A stretch of 64,000 nt of DNA from Spirogloea muscicola. Taxonomy: Eukaryota; Streptophyta; Zygnematophyceae; Spirogloeales; Spirogloeaceae. The number at the start of each line of letters is the position of its first letter. The stretch's first letter is position 1. The position numbers were made by a program, and so were the translations under genes. Location: the NCBI GenBank assembly GCA_009602725.1, contig WELB01000156.1:82772-146771 (forward strand). The letters run 5' to 3'. The notes beneath the pieces are model-generated. The model was not told the origin of the DNA. It did no database searches and saw only the letters and a list, made by a program, of their open reading frames with translations. Positions 45,590-57,190 of the stretch are shown piece by piece.

Positions 45590-45660
45590 TACCACTAAAC
45601 CCTAATCGCCAAACCCTAATGAGCCCTAATTCACCTTCAACCCTAAAGCGGGACTCCTCC
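45590..45660. repeat. Clustered telobox-like AAACCCTAA motifs
   Basis: Four CCCTAA units occur within 60 bp, two of them as AAACCCTAA, irregularly spaced. They lie upstream of the TBL gene, about 290 bp from its start. They could be promoter teloboxes or a scrap of telomeric repeat healed into the chromosome. Their spacing is too irregular for an intact telomere tract. Confidence 0.6.
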
Positions 45661-46545
45661 AGTAGAGGGCGATGGCTGTGATTGACCAGCCCAGAAAAAA
45701 GGTTGACCAAACGAAGAGGACTCTTCCAGAGGAGGGCGATGGCTGTGAGTGAGAGTGTTAGTGCGAGTGTTAACAATGGAGTGGAGTGTACTGAGTGATG
45801 GAGTGTATATTGAACGATGGAAGTCCAAGGGCAAGTACATTGACGGATGTGCACCACCTGCTGCTTTGCTGACCCGCTAAATAACCACGTGAAGGTCGCT
45901 AACTGATGCCCGAAAACCGGATGGCAATCGACAAGCCCTTGTGCCACCAGCTGAGGCTCGACCAGCTTTCTGGTGCAAAGCATGAGCCTGCGCTCGCTGC
46001 AAACAGGCTGACACACGGCGCCGCAGAAGCTTACAATGAAGAAATACTCTTCCAGTAGAAGGCGAGGCTGTGAATGGCAGGCCCAGAAAATGAATGAACT
46101 GAGTCTGAAGGGGCCAGAAAAGCGCTAGAGCACACGGCGGCGACTTGAATGGCCACTGGTGCTCAATATCCCCTGTTGGGCAGCCGCAGGTCAGAGGACC
46201 TAGTCTCCAGGTAGCGGGTCAAAGAAACCCTACACTGAAATGGGGGCGAGGGCCGTGACAAGCAAGCCCAGAAAGAATGGAGAAAGCTCAGAAGGAGCGG
46301 TGGCTGTATGACAGGCCAGCCCAAACAACGATAGACAAGGTCAAGGGGAGAGCCCCAACCCGAATATGTAATCGGCTCAGCAGAACAATCTCTTGCACAG
46401 ACGGCCACTCAGTAATTCCTTGAATGCAGGCAGTGCTGTGAGAATGTGAGCTCTTACATAAGGGGCTAGGGCCCACAAAAGAATTGACAGATTTGAAGGG
46501 GAAGTCCCAACACGAGAACGCCACTCACTTGGCATAACCACGGGG
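45655..46545 (-). repeat. Serial LINE tails
   Basis: Hairpin-bearing tails in minus orientation occur at about 45,668-45,700, 45,730-45,755, 46,060-46,125, 46,235-46,275 and 46,295-46,330. Positions 45,830-46,025 are the segment shared with 11,020 and 36,000. Positions 46,140-46,215 match the end of a LINE ORF (RSSDLRLPNRGY, stop). Several tails are preceded by the same edge, CTCTTCCAGTAGA, which marks the 3' terminus of the element. Confidence 0.75.
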
Positions 46546-47722
46546 GAGCCTCACATTATAACCTGAGAGCCAGTTGCCGCTGCCTTCTCTACCGAGCAGT
46601 TGCAAAATATGCAGCAGGGAAGGGCGCCAACCCAAGTGTAGCTCCTCCGGCCAGGCTCTTCAGAGCGGCAGCCGCAGAGTCGACCCCCACGAGTTGCTAC
46701 AAGTCCATCTTGTGGCCTCGTGGAGGTCCGTGTACAAACCACAATGGTGTCACGCCGACGCCCTCCTTGACGCGCGTCGGCCAGCAACGGAGGCCCCACT
46801 TTGACCATTGTAACCAGCGCTTACGTACGTCACCCCCAATGCTTGCTATGAGAACTCGAAAACANCTGTGGTTGTTCTTCCAGGTCTGGCAACTCTTCGT
46901 TGCTCCTATCGACTGTTCAACAGCCGCAGCTATTATTGCACTGAGTGTCCTAAGCTGGGCGTTTGCCCCTCTCCACAGGACCAGCAGACCGCCCTCGCTT
47001 CGATGGTACAGAAGCCGCTCATGACGGCAGACAGAGATCAGACATAGCAGAAGGCCCGCCTGCACCCCAGGTGGGTGACAACCATAATTAGGGGGGTGCG
47101 CCCTAACGGGCGGTTGTCTCAATCCCCGGCCGGGCGGTTGTCTCAATCCCAACATAAGCTGACGTGCCAGGGCAACTCTACTCACAGGTAGCGCTCCTAC
47201 GGCCCACAAGACTCAGTGAATTGGTTTCCCAATCCAGTTCGCGGGTTCAACACGTATCGCATTCAACAGGCTAGGCGCCTGCTGCGCGCTGCCTGGATTA
47301 CCGGAGCTCGCACCACCTCTGCTTGCAGTTGCTCCCTTTTAGCACTGATGCCACCCACCATGCGCACCCGGGACGTGCTGGCATGATTTCTGCCCCTCCG
47401 TTGAAGATACTTGGGGGCCAAAATTTGCCAAGCACCAGCTCTGCAATGTGAGCATGGCTGAGTGTCCAATCAGGCCCGTATCGTATTCTAGAGGCGCACA
47501 AATTCACTTCCAGAGGTCGTATAGGCAGTGAATTATCTTCCAAGCCATGCACACACCCTCAATGCCCGTCTCTCGTCTTGTCACTCGTGGACATCTGGAC
47601 ACACAGGTCAATATCAGGTCGGAAGCAACATCTTCCTGGCCTGGCTGAGAGCAACCAGCCGCTTTACCTCAGCCATGGATTTTGCTTTGATGAGACGCTT
47701 CAAGAGCTTAAGCAGATGGAAG
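46546..47722. other. Gap without a recognisable gene
   Basis: No family was recognised on either strand. A 24-27 bp tandem duplication containing GGGCGGTTGTCTCAATCCC lies at about 47,106-47,151. One N is at 46,865. The right end is the 3' flank of the ankyrin gene. Confidence 0.4.
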
Positions 47723-49822
47723 TCATGAGGCTGTCTGGAGGGTGATCAAAGCCTGCGAAACCTTCCTTAGCTCCTCAAATATGGCCGCTGCTTCTCCTGA
47801 GGCCACGCAATTTCCAAATAGCTGCTGGAACTTGTCTGGATGCCTGCACACTTGCAAAGCAGCAGGCTCAATGGGGCAAAATGCTGAACAGTCCGCAGCA
47901 CGACTCAAACACGCTGTTGGTATTGAACTGCCCTTATCGTACATGAACAACACAACAACTCAGAAAGGATGGCCTGCATACTGTCCTGGGCAAAGACTGC
48001 CCAGCAATCAACGACCGCAGATGTCACATACCAGCGAAGCAGCTCCTGCTGAATGCATCGTCGTAGCTCACGGCCCATCAGGCCCAGCTGACTAAGTACC
48101 AGCACTCGTTGACCTGCCAGCGAATTGCAGACACACAGGGTCACTGCATACAGCCCCACACTGCCTAAGACTGCACATGGCTGTCCTCGTTCTTGGTTGG
48201 CAGCAGACATTTAGTGCCTGTGCGAGCAACATTTGCTGTCATGCAAGGACTGGCATTTCTAGTCAAGCCCTGCTCACACCCGTCTTGCATATTACTTCCT
48301 CCTGATGACGCGCTCAGTGCCTACCTTCTGCGGTTGCATGGCAGGATGCTGTGGCACCACATGCAAAAATGTCAACATAAGGCCACGGAATATGCTCATA
48401 GGAGAGCTCCTTAGGCACAGTCGAGTGCAGTTGCGTGGGGATGTCCCGAGGGCTTGACGCAGTGGCATGTCCAGCTGAAGGCAACCTTTCGAAGCTTGGC
48501 TGCACGCCTGGCATCTGAGGGGCCCAGCGCTCCAGGAAGGTGGCCCAGGCCTGCTGATATGAGGACCACCATTGGGCAGCGGGACGCAACCTTTCACTTA
48601 GCAAGGACTGTTCAGCATCTTGCGACCCAGCTGCTGCGACCTTGCCACCTCTCTCCTCTGTCATCTCCCATGTCCGTCTCTCCAAGAGTGAAGTACGAGC
48701 CTCATTCCTCGCCTGTTGAATTGCTGTCAAGTCCTGGTCTTTTCTGTACTCCTCTTGTAAATCGCGGAGGCCTGCACACAACTCTCCCCAATTGCTATAA
48801 CAGCCGCAAAATGCATGTGACTGATGAAGCACGCACCGTGTCCATATGACTATGGCATCTCGCACACCAAGCCGGCCTACAAGAAATGGCAGGAAGCAGC
48901 TCCACATTGATGCAGGCAGTGACTGCCTGGTCCTGCTCACAGTCAGGCGACCCGACGACAAGTTGCCACAAGAAGGTGTACCCAGGGTAACAGGGGTCTG
49001 GCCGTACTGATTGGCAGCGTACGCATCTGCCTTGTAGAGGGCCAGCAGTGCAGCAGCAGCAGTGTGCTTTCCAAGGCACGCGCAGTGCAACGGCGTGTTG
49101 CCGGTCCTGCTCCTGGCGTCGATACGCTTGGGCAGCCCAGCTCCGGCCCCCAGCAGGAGCTTCATCACCTGCCACCAGCAGGTAGCCGGTCGTTGGCACG
49201 CAGGCGACCATGCTGCGGCTGCAACACCCGCACTGCCTCTGGTGGCTGGCTAGCGCGAGCTTCTGCGGGCCAGAGGCTGCCAGGGCTGCAAGGGGAGGGC
49301 GTCAAGTGGGTTGCAGAGGAACAAGCGATCACCGCGACGTGGCCATAGAGCGCGGCCCAGTGGAGGGGCGTGTAGCCCTGCGCGTCCCTGGGCGCGACCC
49401 GAGGCGCCAATGCAGCGGGCCCGCTGCTGCCGCGGTCGCGTGACAGGAGCCGGTCCACGGCGAGGGTGTCGCCAGTCTTGGCAGCCTCCAGTAGGGCTAC
49501 GTCCTCCTGAGACGGCGCACCCAGCAAGAGCGGTAAGGCCCGGGGAGAGCCTTCGGAGGCGTGGCAGCGCTCGTGGTAGCCTTGGGCGGGCTGGAGCTCC
49601 AGCAGCAGGTGCCACCATGGCCCGCGCCTGACCTCGGGCGAGGGCAGCGGGGAGCCGGGATCGCGGTCTGTCCGGGGCCGCTTCCCGCGCCGTCGCGAGC
49701 GGGCCTCCGCCGTCTCGGCCGCCGCTGCGGCGGAGTCGCGGGAGGCGGCCCTGAGGCCCGCCCACGNAGGCGGCGCGCAGCCGCTGCAGCGCCTCCTCTT
49801 CGGAGCTGCGGGGGCCCGCCAT
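47723..49822 (-). CDS. NFKBIL1: NFKBIL1-like ankyrin repeat protein
   Basis: The layout matches NF-kappa-B inhibitor-like protein 1: a basic N-terminus, a few ankyrin repeats, a charged helical region and a C-terminal motif. ATG 49822 gives MAGPRSSEEEALQRLRAA, then a basic stretch (RSRRRGKRPRTDRDP). Ankyrin repeats are DVALLEAAKTGDTLAVDRLL, DAQGYTPLHWAALYGHVAVI, QVMKLLLGAGAGLPKRIDA and RTGNTPLHCACLGKHTAAAA. Then come RDLQEEYRKDQDLTAIQQAR, YQQAWATFLERW and KELSYEHIPWP, and the last exon gives HPDKFQQLFGNCVASG and VSQALITLQ before the stop at 47,723. IPWP and HPD(K/R)F...F are the conserved end of NFKBIL1 proteins. In animals the protein acts in nuclear speckles and alternative splicing; the algal role is inference. 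An N at 49,767 coincides with a frame change in exon 1, probably a miscounted base. Confidence 0.85.
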
Positions 49823-49864
49823 GGCAGGCGGCGTGGCGCGGCCGCCAGCTGCCGCCACGGTAAC

Positions 49865-50115
49865 CGGTGGCCTGACTTAATAAGAGTATGGAGTGTGTAT
49901 TGAGTGACGGAGGGCCTGAGTGGCCAAGTACAGAAGGCAAGCACCTTGACAAATGTACAACACCTGCAGACTTTTCGAGCGCCCAGCACGCCGATGAACA
50001 GCCTGAGGGAGCGACGCAGACTAAGCGAGAGCCGCGTCCTGCGGGGTCGCTCTTCCTCCCCTCAGCCCATCTGACTTCCTATCGCTGACACGGGGGTACT
50101 AAGCGCCATGTCTGT
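49865..50115 (+). mobile_element. LINE 3' end, plus orientation
   Basis: Positions 49,970-50,110 encode a LINE C-terminal end in plus sense (LPSAHLTSYR in one frame, GADTGVLS-like in another) and the start of its 3'UTR, equivalent to 13,600-13,760 reversed. The preceding 49,865-49,965 is a repeat segment shared with 7,405-7,440 and 52,090-52,140. Confidence 0.65.
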
Positions 50116-52185
50116 CAGGCCCCTTAGTAGCTGCTTAGCTCGTACTTTGGCCCCTTCGAATCTTGTCGAGTCTTTTCGGGCTGGCTTCTCGCAGCCCTTG
50201 CCCCCATTGGGAGAGCCACTTCTTCTTCTTGTCTAGCCTGTGGCTCCGCTAACACAAGCAAGAAACCAGCTCTTTGGAAGAAAGCCAATGGCTGTGAGAG
50301 GCCTGCCCAAAGGAATGGACAAGGTCCAAAAGGGCCAAAAGGCGCCAGATCCACTTAGCAATGCAAGAGACTACAGCAGATGGGAGCTTAGTAACCCCGA
50401 GTCAGCAGCCGCAAGTCGGAGTAACTTGCAGCTGGAATAAAGGCACCCCGAACGAGACCCAGAAGCAGCAGTCATGGCACGGCCTGCCCGGAAGTGCACT
50501 GTATGAGCCTGGGACCGTTGGAAGGATATGGATAGCCGTATAGGTAACAGCTGGGCAATCGACCCGGCGACGTTGAAGCCGGGCAGCTCACCTTGCTGTC
50601 CCTGCCGTGCAAGCCGATGCAGAAGGTCCAGCCAAGCGACTGTAGAATGCCTCGTGCACGTCCATCTCCAGCGCCACAAACTCGTCGGCGGCTGGATGAT
50701 CAGCATACTTGCGCTCTTTGCCGCAGCACAAGAAGTCATGAACACCCTCTGTATGCACCTAGCTGGCTTTCACAGGGTTCTTTTCATATCAGCAGCCGCA
50801 AGTTTTTAATCTTTCGTTTTCTTATTCTGTGCTATGCAAATGAATGCCTGCGGAATGCTAGTGTGCCACAAGCTTCCCCCCAAACCACGACGACGCTCGT
50901 CAACTAGCCGGGCCAGATGCTGGAAGAGGAGGACCAGTACGTACCGTAGCCACCGTGAATATCCATACCGCACGAACTGAAGTGGTCTCCACGGGGTGGT
51001 CCTCGTAATGCCTCCCCTTTTTGCGGACGTGCTGGAAGTTGCCCAGCCAGGCACAACTTACGAGGGTGCTCTCCACCTTTGGAAGCGTCAATGAGTGGAT
51101 GTGGGCAGCCGCATTCGAATCACCTGCGCTAGCGAGCCAGCGACGTAGAAGTCGGCCTGCTAGACCGCCTGCGGGACACAGCGCGGCCTGCAGGCCGGGT
51201 TAAAATTCCTGGCCACTGAGACTCGAAAGCCAGCTCAATGTGAAAGTGGCTCTCCCGAAGGGGGGCCGGGCTGTGAATGTGAAAGGCCAGCCTAATGGGA
51301 GAAGCAGCCCACAAGGGAGAGAGACTCTTCCAGTAGAGGTCGATGGCTGTGATCGGCCAGCCCGGGAAAAGGATTGAACCGAAGGGGCCAGAAAAGCACT
51401 GAAGCACACAGCGACCTAAGTGGCCTCTGGATGTTTGTTGAGCAGCCGCAGGTAGGAGAAAGTAGTCTCCTGGTTAGCAGGTCCCCTGTCTATAGAAAAC
51501 GCTGCAGCCAAAGCACGACCAGCACGCAGATGAAGCGCGTATGCCATTGACTGCTGCAGGGATACTGACAGATGCATGCGATACACCTGGGCGAAAGAGC
51601 CAGTCGCGTCGGAATCCGCCTGCTCATCTTGAGAATGTCGGGAAACTGCACTACGCGCGAGCCGATGCAGGAGCACGAGCCACCGAGCGCCGAACGGCCC
51701 GTGGACGATGATAAGGGGGAACAACTCGTCCTCACGGCGGCCCAGAAGGTACTGGACAACGAGAAGTGGCTCTCCCAATGGGGGCGGGCTGTGAGAAGCC
51801 AGCCCAAAAAGAATCTTCGAATCTTCGAAGGAGCCAAATGACAAGGGGCGAAAAAAGCAGAGGTTGGCGGTCACTGTCGGGGACCGACGCCTGGGTGGCC
51901 TTCCCGCGGCGCGCCGCGATCGGGGCGGGGCGGGCGCCCTCCCAAAGAGAGAAGGCGCGCGAGAAGAAAAGGCGTGCGGGGCAGCATGAAATGAACGGGA
52001 GGCCAATCCGAACCTTGCGAAGTGTTGGTAACGGGGCAGTAAGCAGTGTAAGGGACGGGCCTCCCGAGGAAAAATTCGTGTATATGAAACAAACTAAGGC
52101 CAAATGGCCAAGTACAAAGGCAAGCACGTCTTAAGACCTACATAACCTACAGTGGGTTGACCCGCTCAGAAACCACGGGTCAAAA
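50116..52185. repeat. Mosaic of LINE tails and LINE C-terminal pieces
   Basis: Tails with the hairpin occur at about 50,170-50,215 (plus), 50,285-50,335 (minus), 50,750-50,775 (plus, same family as the intact LINE), 51,260-51,290, 51,340-51,365 and 51,775-51,805. Degraded LINE coding pieces in minus sense lie at 50,400-50,735 (KYADHP-like region visible), 50,860-51,100 and 51,430-51,740. The 3'UTR block with GAGGCCAATCCGAACCTTGC is at 51,990. No host gene was recognised in this 2 kb. Confidence 0.7.
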
Positions 52186-52512
52186 CATAACCCTCCCGAT
52201 GGGGAGCCCTCCGAATCTCGCCCTTTCCCGCGCGGCGGCGTTTGGTGGGTGGCGGGCCCCACCGGGGCCACCAACTCGCCGTCTCCCGCCGCGGGCCGGT
52301 TTGATGGGCGAGCTGCACGCGCTCCCCATCAGCAGCCGTCGGCCGGTCGGCGCCTCAATCAGAGCGCCAGCACCACCATCTCCGCTTCCGCCTGTCTTCC
52401 CGCCCCCTCCTCGGCACCCGTTGCAGCGTCCCCCCGCTCTCCCCCGAGCTCGCCGCCTGCCGCGGAGCTGCCGCCAGCGCCGCCCGCTGCCGCGCTCTCC
52501 TCGGCCCCGGGC

Positions 52513-54711
52513 ATGGAGAGCTTCGCGACGCCGTACCCCGTCTTCTTCGCCGACTGCGGCAGTGCGGGCGCCAGCTCCGGCGCGGAGCCTGAGCTGGTGG
52601 ACAAGGGTGTGCTGGGCATCCACTCCGTGCTCACCTTCAAGCGCTTCCAGCAGCTCATGACGCAGAAGACGGGCCTCCCCGCCTCCCAGCTCTGCGCAGT
52701 CTTCGTCTGCCGCCGCACGCAGCCCGGCGGCAGCACCGTCAAACCCGCGAGCGCCGCCGCCGGCGACAAGCGCCAGAAGCTGCCCATCAACGAGAACACC
52801 AACTTCAACATCATCCTCAACCAGCACAACCCGCTGCGCGAGCGCGACTGTCACTTCCTCATCTCTCTGAAGAAGTCCAAGAGGGTATTGCTTGCCCCCT
52901 CCTCCGGCCCCTGCAACTTCCCCTCGCAGCACGTGCCAACACAGATTGCCTGCCGGCCCGCCTGCCAATCGGCAGTCCCTGCGCCTGCAGTTACTGCGGG
53001 TAGTGTTCAGCTCGGCGCGATCAGCCGCCCGCCCTTCTGATCCGCCTCAGGCAGACAGGTTACAAGATGCTAGCTACAGTCTGCTGCAGCTGCACACAAC
53101 AGCTGTCCAATTACACGTGCAAGGCGCCTCTGAGGCGTCTTTGGCAATTGAGCTGGCATAGCCCGCCCAGGAGAGTTGAGGACAGAGCAGCGTCATTAGT
53201 ATATCTCGCTTCCAGTGCGTCCTCAGTCTGTCCGGCAGTGACCATGACCACTGGCCAGCAACCACGCCTAGCTGACCCGATCTGGAGCAAAGCGTCGAGG
53301 CCGGCGAGTGGATGTTGCTATTCTTTCTTAACCCAAATTCATGCTGAGGCAGGTGAATTGGCCCCAACCGTGGTGCTGACATGATGTGCGCCTGCTTCCT
53401 GCAGGAGAGGAAAGTGACGAGGAAGAAGACTGCAGATATGGACGTAGGCGGCGAGGAGGAGGATGAGCACGCGAGCAACGACTTTGAGTGTCAACATGCC
53501 AGCACTGTGGACAGCTGCGCTACCCCGCCGGCTTCTGCCGCCACCTCACGCGCAGCTTCGACAGTTGCGAGTAGTCCAGAGCAGTGGAGGCCTTTGCCGC
53601 CATCCACCCTCAGCCCGAGGCTGGTGCTCACGGACACAGTCCCCATCAGCGCAGAGGTTGCTCAACCCAGCCCCAAGGTCCTGCCCAGGCCCTCGCAGCC
53701 CGTGTCCAGCTGGCAGTCTGGCACGCTAGCGCAGAAGCTGGCCGCAGGGGCTGTCCAGGCCAGCCCGCCTATGGCGCGGCTGCCGGCAAGACCGCCGCAG
53801 CCCAAGGTCGAGGGGGCTGTCAGGACCGCCGGCGAAGAGCTGCCCCACCACCACAGCGTCGTGCAGCAGCAGGCAACTTCGGGGCTGCACAAAAGGCCTC
53901 AGCCCAACGACCTTGAGTCGCAAGGCCCGAGCGCCAGGCCCAGGACCCCTACGCCACTACCTGCTCCTCCACAAAGCCCCCTGCTCCATCACACAGCGGC
54001 CGTCAGCTCCGCTCCGTTGCTTGAAACCTGCGCTGCACCTGCACTTGGAGCTCGAGGTCCTGCTCAAGAGCCCATGAGAAGCCCCGTGACGCCCACGCGC
54101 AGCCCCAAATCCATTCTGCCTAGCTTACCGTCCAGTCCCTCATTCAAGGGCGCTGGCATGTCCCAGCTCGCGGCTGGGCAGAAGGTGCACGAGGCTCTAG
54201 CCTCGCCCACCTTGCAGCAGTACACTCTGCAGCAACATTATCCGTTGACATCCCAGGACTATGCAGCCAGCCTGAGTCGCGAGAGCATTGGCAGTGATGC
54301 CGTCCACAGCGGCAAGAGTTGCAAGTTCTGCTCCTTCTGCGAGGAAAAGAACCGGGGCCCTCCACCTTTCCACTGGTGTGTGAATGACAGGTGAGAGCTT
54401 CTGCTGAATTGGTTGCATACTACACCACCCTCCAGTTCCCTTTCGCATGCCAGGCTGAACAATCTCTTCTGCACAGCTCAGCCATACTCTCTTGTGCTCA
54501 ACATCCAGTGAGTGCATGTTGTGCAATAGTATGAGCTTGCGGAGTTGCTATGTATCCAGCTGTTCTGCTTGTCTGATGTGTACCACGCTGCTAACTGAAT
54601 CTTCCTTATCATACTGTGGCACACGACAGAGTGGTGATTGGCTTCAAAGGGCCATCTCCTGCAGGCCCTATTGGGAGGCCTTTCAAGCAGCCAGTGGATG
54701 TGGCAGCCTAA
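52513..54711 (+). CDS. Plant DUF7138-like protein
   Basis: Three exons join in phase: 52513-52884, 53405-54390 and 54630-54711. I chose ATG 52513; an upstream in-frame start at 52,249 would add a Pro/Ala-rich leader. Exon 1 encodes a PB1-like or ubiquitin-like region: ATPYPVFFADCGSAG, GIHSVLTFKRFQQLM, FLISLKKSKR. Exon 2 is a long low-complexity region (acidic start GGEEEDEHA, then Pro/Ser/Gln-rich) ending SCKFCSFCEEKNRGPPPFHW and CVNDR. Exon 3 gives VVIGFKGPSPAGPIGRPFKQ and stop. The combination of an N-terminal FKxF domain with a C-terminal CxxC...FHWCV.D.V..GF...AGPI is what I remember for land-plant DUF7138 proteins of unknown function. The C-terminal cysteines and histidine look like a small metal site. 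No function can be assigned. Confidence 0.75.
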
Positions 54712-55331
54712 GAGCAACAGCAACCCATCCCATAGGTCAAGCAACGGCCTCGTCGACTGGCCAGCTACTGCCAATCTGTCTGAGAGCACTTGCTCAATGA
54801 TCACCACGAAGTCCTGCCTCGTCCAGCTTGCTTTGCTCCTTGGCATTATTGCCAAATCTGCACAGACTGTAGGCTGTCATCCAAGAGTCTCACTGAATCA
54901 TCTGAAAGCCCACCTCTACAGTGCAACGTCGAATTTGCATGGAGCTGATCCAAGACTTCCTTCTTGCACGGCGCCCGTGCAATAGTTCAATTGTGTCTCT
55001 AATCACCTGTACATCCATTTCTTCAGAAGCTTGACACTTGGAAGCATTAGGTGCATGAAGCACTGTTTTGACAATCTGCTGTCACAGGCAGCAACAGTTG
55101 GAGAAGACTGCACATAGTCCACCTCGTCGGGTCAGCTGTGATGTTGTGTCCATCAGTCAGCATCAGGATGAGAAAAGGGCGTCATTGCAGTCAAACGCCT
55201 TCCTTGTATTTCCTCATTGAGCAGTCTGAGCAGACGCTGCCTGTCTCAACCCGCCTTGGCACTTTCACAATAATGAATGTACAATATACAGTAAGGCCAG
55301 TTTGTATACAATGTTGCACAATTGAGCATCA
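54712..55331. other. Convergent 3' flanks, no gene seen
   Basis: This lies between the stops of the DUF7138-like gene and the cytochrome b561 gene. Short frames only; no repeats recognised. Confidence 0.4.
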
Positions 55332-56818
55332 TCAAGCACTCTCTCTGGCCGCAGCCATCTTCTCAGATCTGACACCAGTATACAGTACAACTGCGCCGAG
55401 AAGGAAGAGTGATAGACCTAGGGTGTTGGCCAAGTAAGCCTCACTACTATATCGCTTCACAATGTCTGTCATTTGCAAAAATGTCAGCTTCTCTAGGATC
55501 CCCATAGCAGCACTAGTGAGTGCCATGAAGTATATGAAGCAGCCGAAGAAGGTGTGCCAGGGGAGGACGGTCACTCTGACAGGAGTGACAGCGCCAGGAT
55601 ACCAAAATGTGATAAAGCCAACTGCCCACTGCATATTGTTAGACAAGCACTCGTACTTAGGAATGTTCTGTGAAGTGAGGAACACTAGCATTACCACTTC
55701 TGTACAGCAGAAGTTTCAAAACCTCATGCAAGAAGCGCCATACTTGCCTGGGAGAACTTGGCATTGACAAGTCTGCTGCACTCAATAAACATCTGGAAAG
55801 CATCTGCTCATTACAAACACTCTGCATTTTGAAAGCTAGAAAGAGCAATCAATGGCCGATGCAGACAACGTACAGGAGCAGGTCTGACCTGCACTGCAAA
55901 GAGGATGACTGTGAGCAAGCCAATCCAGGAATGAAAGCTGTAGAGGTTGGGAATAGGTGGAGTGCTCTCATTGTGAAAGCGGAACGCAGCCAGGACCCCA
56001 ACAAGAGCCGATGACAGAGCTACTGAGTGGGTAAGCAGATGCACTGCTTTCCGCAATTGCTTGTGCCCCGGGAAGGTTCTGTACACCAGAATACCTGAAA
56101 CAGGCGGGCAGAGCAGAGGAGTGAATGAGCGTCGCCAGTACCGCACCCACTTGACAATCCCGCAACAGGCGGCACCTCTAGGGACGGGTGTCTCCACTTG
56201 GGGCTGCCGCTTGTGAGGAGGAGCAACCAAGGAGACTTCCTTGCGAGCGACACTTTGATGGCAGGAGGATTGAGAATGAGGTGTGGACCTTCGCCAAAGA
56301 GGACAATGAAGCCTGCCACCATGAGCACCGGGTGCCACTGCACTACAGCACACCTGCTGTCTAAGTCATCATGGAGGTCACCAATAAAGCCGCAGCACAA
56401 TGCTGCGGAGCCATTGGGTGTTCCACTTGCAGCAGGCCCGCAGCAGGAGCAGGGGCGGGGCCAAGTCCTGCCAAGGCCGGCTGTGCGGCTGGCCAGCACC
56501 GGCGCCTGCAGCGGCTGGCTCCCGGGCTGGGCCGGGCGCGCTCACGTTGAAGATGAGGCTCTTCTGGTCGGTGAACCACGCGAGGCCGCCGCGGAAGCGC
56601 AGCGTCCAGGCGGCCACGAGCGCGGTGGCCAGCGCCCCGAGGACGTGGGTGGCCGCCTGCAGCATCGCGGGGTCCCGCGCCGGGCCCGGCTGCTTCCCGT
56701 CGTGGGCGGCCCCTGGGCGCGGNGCCGCCGCCGCCGCCGCCGCGCGCCGCGGCTGGGCCAGCCGCCGCCGACTGCCCGGGGAGAATGCGTCTGTCGATAC
56801 CGGCTGAGTAGACGTCAT
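55332..56818 (-). CDS. CYB561: Cytochrome b561
   Basis: Cytochromes b561 are six-helix membrane proteins that pass electrons from ascorbate across a membrane through two b hemes. Exon 1 (from ATG 56818, or the in-frame ATG at about 56,669) encodes THVLGALATALVAAWTLRFR and GGLAWFTDQKSLIFN before GTGAGC. Exon 2 (near 56,335-56,283) gives WHPVLMVAGFIVLFGE. Exon 3 (near 56,098-55,888) gives KAVHLLTHSVALSSALVGVL, AAFRFHNESTPPIPNLYSFH and SWIGLLTVILFAVQ. Exon 4 (about 55,645-55,332) gives WAVGFITFWYPGA, LPWHTFFGCFIYFMALTSAA and GILEKLTF, ending AAARESA and stop. The four heme-ligand histidines expected for the family are present (WHP, LLTH, SFHSW, LPWH). Two tyrosine/lysine ascorbate-contact regions were not checked. 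The gene is head to head with the ABC1K gene. Confidence 0.92.
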
Positions 56819-57190
56819 GGAAACGGCGGAGGCGGGGGCGGGGCTCTTCCCGGGCCGGCCCGGCCCGCTAACTTGCCGCTAAGGGCGCGGGCGACAGGCG
56901 ACCCTCATGCGACCCGGCCAGCCACTCGCGGGGCGGCACGATCGTCGCCGAGGGAGTCGCCCAGCTCCCCCGGCGGCTGCCTGCCCTGCAGCAAACTTAG
57001 CGGCTGCCCCTTCTGTGGCGCCCCCCAGGTTGAATCCCCACGGCCGCGTAGCCACCTCCTCACTCCTGGCCGCCGCAACGGCGCCCCCGTCGCCGCCGTG
57101 CCAGCCCGTCGCAGCGCCTGCCGTCGCCGCCAGCTCCCGGGCCCCAGCGCTCGCCGTCGCCCCGCTGCCCCGCATGCCGTCTCCGTCGCC

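Noticed and set aside
44785-45681. 298-codon plus-strand frame
   Set aside because: Antisense to the TBL N-terminal exons; Ala/Arg/Gly repeats reflect GC-rich DNA.
52180-52968. 262-codon minus-strand frame
   Set aside because: Mirror of the DUF7138-like first exon, which has a clear homologous frame and phase-matched splicing.
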